From Acidithiobacillus sulfuriphilus (lineage in GTDB: Bacteria; Pseudomonadota; Gammaproteobacteria; Acidithiobacillales; Acidithiobacillaceae), in contig NZ_RIZI01000186.1 of the NCBI RefSeq assembly GCF_003721225.1, positions 1 to 44,401 on the forward strand: DNA of 44,401 nucleotides, read 5' to 3'. Of the stretch, positions 39,019 to 44,401 are shown piece after piece. The stretch's first letter is position 1; every line of letters begins with the position of its first letter. Made by a program: the position numbers and the translations under genes. A model generated the notes under the pieces. That model saw only the letters and a list, made by a program, of their open reading frames with translations, was not told the origin of the DNA and did no database searches.

Positions 39019-39239
39019 ATGGCAAGCATTGTCCTCCGTAGGGATAAAGACGGCAACATCACGAGCTGGATCGCCCGGCTCCGCTGCAGGTGGCGGGACT
39101 GATTGGAGCGCACCCGCCTCGACGCGGCCATGCACCATGCCCAGGGCCACAAGCGGAATGCCGCCCACGAACTCGGCTCGGGGCCCGCAACACCCTCACG
39201 CGCAAGCGCAACAAGGAATTGGGCATGGAGGCGGGAAGT
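39019..39239 (+). pseudogene. Decayed gene remnant: ntrC-like C-terminal DNA-binding domain
   Basis: Reading forward from 39103, LERTRLDAAMHHAQGHKRNAAHELG is a clear match to the Fis-type helix-turn-helix end of NtrC. After a frameshift near 39180, RNTLTRKRNKELGME completes that C-terminus. The receiver and AAA+ domains are missing. Upstream in the same frame, and separated by a TGA at 39100-39102, is a 27-codon open stretch from ATG 39019 (MASIVLRRDKDGN). It loosely resembles phage-integrase N-termini, but that is weak. The remnant sits between tRNA-Leu and the porin stop. The fragment cannot encode a working regulator. Confidence 0.6.
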
Positions 39240-39293
39240 GGCGATGCCGAAGATGCCACTTCGCCGCCTACCGCAGCGGCGCGGCGGGAAGCG

Positions 39294-40616
39294 TCAGAAG
39301 GCGTACTGCAGCATTACCCGGTTGTCCACCAAGGTCCCCAGAGGGACATTGTTGATGTTGTGGAAACCGTGGTCGATGGCCAGCCGGTCACGGAGGGTTA
39401 AACCCTTGAACATGCCGGTCAGCGCATACCCTACGCTCAGATAATTGGCGCTTACATTCTGCACATAGGGCGCCGTGTGGTACCAGCTATACGAATACTT
39501 CACCCGCCATTGGGGGGTGGGCGTGAAGATGAAACCGATTTTCCAGGCAGAACCCGGCGCCGAGGCCGACACCAGGCCGTAGTTCATGATGCTGGTGAAC
39601 AGGGGATCGGCATTGTAGGGCTGGGTGTAGGGGGAGATGAATCCGCCGTTGTAGAGATCGCGCTGCCCGCCCACCGAGAAGGGGGTGCGGCTCGGGACCT
39701 CGTTGTAAGCGGCAAAGATCTCGCCATAATGGCTGCTTAGGCCGCCTTGAATGCCGTAGACGGTGGCATCGATGGGCCCGGCATAGTCGGCGCCGTCGCC
39801 CCATTGCCGGCCAAACTGCAGGTCCATAAAAGGCGTTACGGGGCCAAGCGCAATCCCATAATGCGCCGTTCCCCAGAAAAAATCGGCTAAATTGTAGAAT
39901 TGGTAGAGCCATGCCTGACCGCTGAGGTCTGGGATACCGTAGGGCTTGGCGGAGAGCTTCACGCCGAAGGCCAGGGCGCCGTTGTCCTCTCCGGGAATCT
40001 GGCGATAGAGCAGGCTTTCCGGTGACAGGTTGAGGAGATTGCTACGGCTGTAATCCGGGGCGGTGCGATTTTTGTAACGAAAGGAACGCAGACCCTCGAT
40101 CTCCACCCCGGCCACCGGGCGTAGCGCGCCATAAACGGCCTGGAAGGTGTTGGGGATCATGAAGGCGTCGGCCGGCCACATCCAAGGTGTATCCAAGAGT
40201 TGGTCGCCCGCCCGCAGCGTGGCCCAATGATTTTCATATTGCAGATAGGCTTGGCCGAGAACGTTCAGGGAATGTCCCGTGCCCATGAGGAGCGGGTCCA
40301 GATGCGGATAGGCGGGTGCGCCGCTGTGGTCGTTCACCCCCAGATCGTTGGCCGTGTAAAAAGCAATGCCGGCGCTGAGCCCATAGAGGGGTGCCGTCTG
40401 GACCTTGAGCATGCCGCCCAGGGAATAGGCATAGGTATTGGGCATGGTGGAGCTACCATAGTCCTGGGTGTAATAGTAATTGCGGATATCGCCAGAAACT
40501 TTGCTCTGCATGAGCCAATCCTTGATAGTCATGGTTGCTGCGTGAACAGGGACATTGACAGCCAGCAGGCCCATCATCACTCCGAGCATGCCCAGGGGGA
40601 GTATTCTTTTTTGCAT
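39294..40616 (-). CDS. OprD-like outer-membrane porin
   Basis: A 440-residue outer-membrane protein with a signal peptide (MQKRILPLGMLGVMMGLLAV, cleavage after VHA). The rest is built from alternating aromatic beta strands and ends in LQYAF with a C-terminal Phe, the mark of a barrel inserted by BamA. Length and features such as VSGDIRNYYYTQDY near the N-terminus and SVGYALTGMFKGLTLRDRLA near the end suit the OprD family of substrate-specific porins. The substrate is not evident. A strong AGGAGA site precedes the ATG. It lies downstream of the binding-protein gene on the same strand, but a terminator separates them. Confidence 0.83.
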   Translation of the reverse strand: MQKRILPLGMLGVMMGLLAVNVPVHAATMTIKDWLMQSKVSGDIRNYYYTQDYGSSTMPNTYAYSLGGMLKVQTAPLYGLSAGIAFYTANDLGVNDHSGAPAYPHLDPLLMGTGHSLNVLGQAYLQYENHWATLRAGDQLLDTPWMWPADAFMIPNTFQAVYGALRPVAGVEIEGLRSFRYKNRTAPDYSRSNLLNLSPESLLYRQIPGEDNGALAFGVKLSAKPYGIPDLSGQAWLYQFYNLADFFWGTAHYGIALGPVTPFMDLQFGRQWGDGADYAGPIDATVYGIQGGLSSHYGEIFAAYNEVPSRTPFSVGGQRDLYNGGFISPYTQPYNADPLFTSIMNYGLVSASAPGSAWKIGFIFTPTPQWRVKYSYSWYHTAPYVQNVSANYLSVGYALTGMFKGLTLRDRLAIDHGFHNINNVPLGTLVDNRVMLQYAF

Positions 40617-40676
40617 AACGGTTCTCCTGATAACGGTTGGTATCGAAGTATTTTCTGTAATATTACGTAAGGCAGC

Positions 40677-40717
40677 AAAAGAGGTCCTTGATATGGCCTT
40701 GCCTCTTCAAGGACCTC
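40677..40717 (-). terminator. Rho-independent terminator after the binding-protein gene
   Basis: A perfect 11-bp stem, GAGGTCCTTGA (40681-40691) and TCAAGGACCTC (40707-40717), with a 15-base loop. On the minus strand it is followed by TTTT. It lies 11 bases beyond the stop of the binding-protein gene, so the porin must have its own promoter in the remaining 60 bases; a GTAATATTAC palindrome at 40657-40666 is there. Confidence 0.8.
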
Positions 40718-40728
40718 AGGGTTCCCTT

Positions 40729-41766
40729 TTAGGAGAGATCGCCTCCCTTGGGCGGGTTGTAGCCCGTCTCCCGGAACACGGCCTGGCCGGCCTTGCTGGT
40801 CATGAAGCGAATGAAGGCCTCCCCCAGTTTGGGGTGCGGGGCGTCTTTGGGCACGGCGGCATAGAACACCAGAGGCTGGGTGTGCAAGGTCTGGGTCTTG
40901 CCGTCCACCTGCATGGTGAAATGCACGGTGTCGTACCAGGCCTTGGCCATGGCGGGATTGCTCAGATTGATTTCATCCGGGAGGGGGATGGAAGGAAGGT
41001 GCAGGGATTTCACCGCGCTCTCATATCCGGAGGAGGCATCCATCTGTCCGCTCTTCAGGCGCGCCAGCAGCGAGGCCTCGGTGAAGATCTGCCCTTGGTT
41101 CTCCACGGGGCCGAGAATGCGCTGGACAAGCTCGGGCTGGTGGTAGTACTTCTGCGCCAGGAGAAAGGTAAAAATGATGTTCTGACCCTGGGGATCCGTC
41201 TGCGGGTCCGTGCGTCCGAACTGGATCCCGGGCTTCTCCAGCACCGTGTACCAGGGCAACTTGCCGGCGGCGGCGGCCGCAAAATCCTTGGCATAGCGGC
41301 TCTTGGGGCTATAGGCGATGACCATGGCGGTGCTGGCCACCGGTATCGCCTTGTTCACCATGCCGGCCTTTTCCAGCACCCGGATGGGGCCTGGTGTAAT
41401 GGAGATGAACACGTCCGTGCGCAGCTTCTTGGCCGCAATGAGGTGGGCGAGGCCATAGGCACCCTGCCCTTCTCCTTGATAGGTGACGTGATGGGCCTTG
41501 GCGAAGGCGGGGCCCAAGTGCAGGTCCATGACCGCTCCCATGGAGCCGGCATAGGCGACCTGGAGAGGGGTAGCGGCCACGGCCGTTCCCATACTCGCCA
41601 CCCACAGTACAGCGAGCAGGGCCATGGCAGGTTGGGCTTGCATGGGTGCAGGCCGATCCCAGGCCGCGCCTGGCGCCGGCGTGATGGCCGGATTCCTGGG
41701 GTGGGGATCCATCTGTATATTTCGTGACATATAACGATGTAGCAAAGCAGACCAATTGTTTTGCAT
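40729..41766 (-). CDS. Tungstate/molybdate-type periplasmic binding protein (WtpA/ModA-like)
   Basis: A solute-binding protein. YAGSMGAVMDLHLGPAF, TDVFISITPG, MVIAYSPKSRYAKDF and PGIQFGRTDPQTDPQGQN follow the WtpA/ModA pattern (AGSL, NxxxDP) for oxyanion binding. The signal peptide hydrophobic core is MALLAVLWVASMGTAVA, unusually far from the N-terminus, about 46 residues after the first ATG. Start choices are 41781, 41766 and 41712; 41766 is chosen because GGAGA sits at good spacing. No ABC permease or ATPase gene is nearby, so it is an orphan. It may serve a transporter elsewhere, or work with the adjacent porin. Oxyanion identity is inferred from family. Confidence 0.82.
   Translation of the reverse strand: MQNNWSALLHRYMSRNIQMDPHPRNPAITPAPGAAWDRPAPMQAQPAMALLAVLWVASMGTAVAATPLQVAYAGSMGAVMDLHLGPAFAKAHHVTYQGEGQGAYGLAHLIAAKKLRTDVFISITPGPIRVLEKAGMVNKAIPVASTAMVIAYSPKSRYAKDFAAAAAGKLPWYTVLEKPGIQFGRTDPQTDPQGQNIIFTFLLAQKYYHQPELVQRILGPVENQGQIFTEASLLARLKSGQMDASSGYESAVKSLHLPSIPLPDEINLSNPAMAKAWYDTVHFTMQVDGKTQTLHTQPLVFYAAVPKDAPHPKLGEAFIRFMTSKAGQAVFRETGYNPPKGGDLS
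41716..41754. repeat. 39-bp imperfect direct repeat, copy 1
   Basis: Starts TATAT and contains CGATGTAGCAAAGC (41735-41748) followed by ACC. It matches copy 2 with identical internal spacing: the 14-base core agrees at 13 positions. This copy lies inside the N-terminal coding region of the binding-protein gene if that starts at 41766. Confidence 0.7.
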
Positions 41767-41817
41767 GTTGGATATCTCCATTTTTTGATCAGGTCAAATA
41801 ACCATCGAGGGATACGG

Positions 41818-41856
41818 TATATATGATCGAATATCTCGATGTCGCAAAGCTTACCT
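41818..41856. repeat. 39-bp imperfect direct repeat, copy 2
   Basis: TATAT at 41818 and CGATGTCGCAAAGC at 41837-41850, exactly 102 bases from copy 1, in an AT-rich stretch upstream of the binding-protein start. The pair could be paired operator sites for a regulator, or remnants of a local duplication. Confidence 0.7.
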
Positions 41857-41937
41857 GCATACCAGAAATTTGGCTATACCACATCACAAAAGCAGTTATT
41901 ATGCCAAGGTGATGTGTCGGGCTTGCATCGGGACATG

Positions 41938-42006
41938 CGCCTGCCAAAGCAAGGCGAACGCCGATGCCGCTGATCCTGGATCCGCCAATTGGCAGCGGCG
42001 TTTTTT
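41938..42006 (+). terminator. Two hairpins ending in a rho-independent terminator within the Nramp leader
   Basis: The first hairpin, CGCCTGC-CAAA-GCAAGGCG (41938-41956), is followed by a terminator of TGCCGCTG (41965-41972) pairing with CAGCGGCG (41993-42000) and six T residues (42001-42006). The terminator arm GGCAG can also pair with CTGCC of the first hairpin, so alternative folds exist. It lies about 220 bases before the small ORF and 350 before the Nramp gene. It could end a small RNA or act as an attenuator or riboswitch. The rest of the 41782-42222 gap shows no other recognisable gene. Confidence 0.6.
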
Positions 42007-42222
42007 GTTCCGGCGGCCCGTGGGTTTGAACAGTTCGCCTGCCGAGCGCATAATTTCGCCAAAAATAACAACCGCGTGGGCCAATGTCGCGGAAAATCGC
42101 CCATGCCAAGTGCCGTTTCTGGGATGAGCCATCTCGTTAAATGGATCCCCCTGGGTCGCAACGCGCCACGGCAGGGGAAAGAGGACGTTCATCCCATTAC
42201 TTCCGCCGGATTCGAGGCCGCC

Positions 42223-42360
42223 ATGAGCGAAGACACAAAGCTCCAAAGTCCAACTCCGGAAGAGGTTCCGTGTACCCTGCACCGGGGCACAAAGGGCCGG
42301 AGCGCGAAAAAGGCCCGGCGCCGCGCCAGTCCATCCCATCACCGCGTTGATCGCCCATGA
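42223..42360 (+). CDS. Small basic ORF overlapping the Nramp start
   Basis: A 45-codon frame beginning MSEDTKLQSPTPEEV and ending in a strongly basic Arg/Lys/His-rich half with GRSAKKARRR. GAGG lies five bases before its ATG. The stop overlaps the Nramp ATG as ATGA, while the Nramp gene has no ribosome-binding site of its own, so coupled translation is likely. I do not recognise the peptide; it may be a leader peptide whose main role is coupling. Longer reading frames in this stretch have no better start. Confidence 0.45.
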   Translation: MSEDTKLQSPTPEEVPCTLHRGTKGRSAKKARRRASPSHHRVDRP

Positions 42361-43571
42361 GCAAAGCTAGGGACAGGCTGAAGGCGCTGGGACCAGGTGT
42401 CATCACGGGCGGCGCCGACGACGATCCGGCCGGGATCGTCACCTATTCCGTGGTGGGGGCCACCACCGGCTTCTCCCTGCTCTGGCTGATGCTGCTCGCC
42501 ACCCCCATGATGATCGCTGTGCAAAGCATGGCCTCGCGGATCTCCATCATTACCGAGAAGAGTCTGCCCGAGGTGATCACCGCCCATTTTTCCCGGCGGG
42601 TCACCATGTCCGTCATCACCCTCCTGGTGATCGCCAACGTCATCACCATCGGCGCGGACCTCTCGGGGATGGCGACGGTGCTGGGCATCCTGACGGGCAT
42701 TAAGCCGGGCCTGCTGCTGATTCCGGTGACCGCATTGATCGCCTATCTCGTGATCTTCAATGCCTATCGTGTGGTCAAGACGGCGCTGCTGAGCCTTACC
42801 TTGATCCTCTCCGTTTATATCGTCTCTGCCATCCTGATCCACCCGAATCTTGAGACGCTCCTCGTCAACACCTTCATCCCCCACATTAGCTTCGCGTCGG
42901 GCTATGTGGTCGCCGCCCTGGGGCTGCTGGGGACCACCATCTCCCCTTACATGCTGTTCTGGCAAGCGGCCGAGGAGCGCGAGGAAAAGCGTACGGTGGT
43001 ACAGGCAGCGGAGGCGGATTTCGACACCGTGGCCGGCATGCTGTATTCCAATGTGGTGTCTTATTTCATCATTGTCGCCGCTGCGGCGGTCCTCTACGGC
43101 AGCGGGGTGCCCATCCAGACCATGGAGGACGTGGCGCTGGCCCTGCAGCCCTTGGGGGGCAGGTACACCTTCGCCCTCTTCGGCGTCGGCGTGCTGGTCG
43201 CCGGTTTCCTAGCCATCCCGGTCCTGGCGGGCTCCAGCGCCTACGCCATCGCGGACACCTACGGCTGGCGCGAGGGGATGGATTACAAGGTCGCCGACGC
43301 CCGCGGCTTTTATGCGGTGTTCCTGGGTTCGCTGCTGGTCGGCGACCTCATCTACCTGTCCCCCCTCTCCACGGTGGATGCGCTTTATTACAGCCAGGTC
43401 CTGGACGGGATTTTGCTGCCCCTCCTGGTGGCATTGCTGCTGATCCTTGGCAACAACAAGGGGATCATGGGAAGCTATACCAATTCCTGGTTTAATAATC
43501 TCTTTGGCATATTCACCTTGTTGGTGAGCCTGGGCTTGTCCGCTATCCTTTTCTACCAGATGGTGTTTTGA
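42357..43571 (+). CDS. Nramp-family divalent metal transporter, non-canonical clade
   Basis: A 404-residue membrane protein with about eleven helices. It begins GPGVITGGADDDPAGIVTYS, the form found in a divergent Nramp group. The classical TM1 motif DPGN reads DPAG (23-26), and the TM6 motif with Met-Pro-His reads SPY (196-198) in GTTISPYMLFWQ. The loss of the metal-binding Asn and Met means selectivity for Mn2+ or Fe2+ cannot be assumed; related divergent Nramps carry Mg2+ or have unknown substrates. The start is fixed by the short family N-terminus. No ribosome-binding site precedes it, but the small ORF upstream overlaps it. A structured leader with a terminator lies further upstream. Confidence 0.9.
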   Translation: MSKARDRLKALGPGVITGGADDDPAGIVTYSVVGATTGFSLLWLMLLATPMMIAVQSMASRISIITEKSLPEVITAHFSRRVTMSVITLLVIANVITIGADLSGMATVLGILTGIKPGLLLIPVTALIAYLVIFNAYRVVKTALLSLTLILSVYIVSAILIHPNLETLLVNTFIPHISFASGYVVAALGLLGTTISPYMLFWQAAEEREEKRTVVQAAEADFDTVAGMLYSNVVSYFIIVAAAAVLYGSGVPIQTMEDVALALQPLGGRYTFALFGVGVLVAGFLAIPVLAGSSAYAIADTYGWREGMDYKVADARGFYAVFLGSLLVGDLIYLSPLSTVDALYYSQVLDGILLPLLVALLLILGNNKGIMGSYTNSWFNNLFGIFTLLVSLGLSAILFYQMVF

Positions 43572-43600
43572 TTGGGATTGCCGGGCGCTCCGAGGCGTTG

Positions 43601-43626
43601 GGGTTCCCCTTTTCCCTACGGAACCC
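43601..43626. terminator. Hairpin in the convergent gap between the Nramp and AhpD-like genes
   Basis: GGGTTCC (43601-43607) pairs perfectly with GGAACCC (43620-43626) around a 12-base loop. Neither strand has a T tract after it, so it is at best a weak bidirectional terminator. Confidence 0.3.
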
Positions 43627-43641
43627 GGCCAGCGGCGATGC

Positions 43642-44175
43642 TCAAAAATCCCGCTCTACCTTGAAGGCATTGATGATGACATCCGCCATCTGATTGCGGG
43701 CGCCATGCACCACGGCGTCCAGGACGTCGCTCTCCGTCCAGCCCTGGGCAAGCACCGCCTCCACATCTTCCCGCGTCAACGACGCCGGCGTCTGTACGGC
43801 CTTGAGCACCAGCAGGAGCATGGCCTTTTCCCCGTCGCTCAAGGGTGCCGCCCTTGGATCACGCTTGGTCGCCGCCACCGCTTCGGGGCTTTGGCCCAGG
43901 TGGTTGATCAGCATGGCTTCATTGAAGCCTACGCAGTAGTCACACTGGTTGGCCTGGGAAACCAGCATACGGATGGTGGCCAGCAACGCCGCTCCGAGGC
44001 GGGGATGGTGGCGGTAGTATTGGATGCCGTCCCACTGTTGGGCGAGGATCTCCGGGCTCAACCCGTAGACTTGCACGACGGCGGGAACCCGTCCGAAGGC
44101 ACCCTCAATTTCGTGGAACAGCTCGGCGGTCTTGCCGGATGCTTCCTCCGGAGCGATGGTTTGCAGGATGGTCAT
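43642..44175 (-). CDS. AhpD/carboxymuconolactone decarboxylase-like protein
   Basis: A 177-residue all-helical protein of the AhpD/CMD fold. QANQCDYCVGFNEAML holds the redox-type CxxC pair Cys78 and Cys81. The usual AhpD pattern is CxHCxxxH; here the positions of both histidines are Tyr and Asn85, so the classical proton relay is missing. It may be a peroxidase-related or thiol-disulfide protein of altered chemistry. GGAGG seven bases before the ATG at 44175 fixes the start. Its promoter contains a near copy of the TetR operator found at 34626-34649, linking it to the Old Yellow Enzyme cassette. It is convergent with the Nramp gene. Confidence 0.85.
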   Translation of the reverse strand: MTILQTIAPEEASGKTAELFHEIEGAFGRVPAVVQVYGLSPEILAQQWDGIQYYRHHPRLGAALLATIRMLVSQANQCDYCVGFNEAMLINHLGQSPEAVAATKRDPRAAPLSDGEKAMLLLVLKAVQTPASLTREDVEAVLAQGWTESDVLDAVVHGARNQMADVIINAFKVERDF

Positions 44176-44214
44176 AAAACGCCTCCAGTTGTGCGTAGGT
44201 GTGCGTGGTTTCAC

Positions 44215-44232
44215 ATACAGACTAGTCGGTAT
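44215..44232 (-). promoter_or_regulatory. TetR-type operator before the AhpD-like gene
   Basis: On the minus strand ATACCGACTAGTCTGTAT is palindromic in 8 of 9 base pairs and matches the operator of the TetR gene (ATACCGCTTGGTCGGTAT) at 14 of 18 positions, with conserved ATACCG and GTC/GTAT. It begins 40 bases before the start codon. TTGCCA lies just upstream as a possible -35, so binding would overlap the promoter. Confidence 0.7.
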
Positions 44233-44379
44233 TATCAGACTTGGCAAGCAACGGTCCGGCAAGGGGCTTGGCCATCGTCCCCGTGTCCATCGTCCCCGTT
44301 GACATCCATACGCCTTATTCCATTTCTACATCATTAGGGCAATAATAGCCATGATTATGCACGAGAGGGTAGAGCGGAC

Positions 44380-44401
44380 ATGGCAAGGATTGCGAGAGGT
44401 G
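44380..44401 (+). CDS. Possible start of a REP-type (Y1) transposase, 3' cut by the window edge
   Basis: From the ATG at 44380 the frame reads MARIARG and runs off the window. MARIAR is the usual beginning of REP-associated tyrosine (Y1) transposases. AGGG lies 10 bases upstream. Seven residues are too few to be sure; another ATG at 44351 opens a different frame that is also unbroken to the edge. Confidence 0.3.

Noticed and set aside
39019..39102. 27-codon piece read as an integrase N-terminus
   Set aside because: Resemblance is limited to a few residues; kept only as part of the scar description, not called as an integrase.
44272..44299. Two tandem copies of CCATCGTCCCCGT
   Set aside because: Only two 13-base units with a 2-base spacer; most likely simple slippage rather than a functional repeat.

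Overview
The window is GC-rich proteobacterial chromosome, gene-dense and mostly on the minus strand. Its conserved blocks (tig-clpP-clpX-lon-hupB-tRNAs-ppiD and mtnA-gyrA-serC-...-aroA-cmk-rpsA-ihfB-lapB-pyrF-pyrE) have gamma/beta-proteobacterial gene order. Together with the accessory genes they suggest an Acidithiobacillus-like organism. That placement is an inference from gene content; no rRNA or other decisive marker is present.

Layout. (1) 1-4383, plus strand: two overlapping cyclic-di-GMP signalling proteins. One is a GAF-GGDEF-EAL protein with a zinc-binding-like tail, cut by the window edge. The other is a globin-coupled GGDEF protein whose EAL domain has lost key residues. (2) 4458-6648: a SLAC1/TehA-type transporter and a divergent LysR regulator, sharing an AT-rich promoter region with a perfect 10-3-10 palindrome. 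(3) 6730-14994, minus strand: a proteostasis block of a PpiD-like periplasmic chaperone without a visible parvulin domain, tRNA-Asp, tRNA-Val, HU, Lon, ClpX, ClpP and trigger factor. (4) 15048-32001, minus strand: a long run of tightly packed genes from gyrA to pyrE, joining serine and aromatic amino-acid synthesis to translation (rpsA), nucleotide metabolism (cmk, pyrF, pyrE) and the LPS regulator lapB. Many of these genes overlap by 1-4 bases, implying translational coupling. mtnA lies just upstream.

(5) 33263-38128, plus strand: rlmI, then a TetR regulator with a perfect operator inside its own promoter, a dienelactone hydrolase, an Old Yellow Enzyme and an EamA exporter. This looks like an electrophile or quinone stress cassette. 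A similar operator sits before the AhpD-like gene at the right end, suggesting a small regulon that spans the accessory region. (6) 38152-44401: a conserved hypothetical gene, tRNA-Leu, a scar holding a decayed ntrC 3' end, an OprD-type porin, an orphan tungstate/molybdate-type binding protein with 39-bp direct repeats at its 5' end, a long leader with a terminator hairpin, a small overlapping ORF, a non-canonical Nramp transporter, the AhpD-like protein, and possibly the first codons of a REP-type transposase at the edge.

The most rewarding observations are the shared TetR operator, the ntrC scar beside tRNA-Leu, the possible attenuator and small ORF before the Nramp gene, the 39-bp repeats, the parvulin-less PpiD and an atypical segment inside TyrA. 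No CRISPR array, prophage, complete insertion sequence or rRNA gene was seen.
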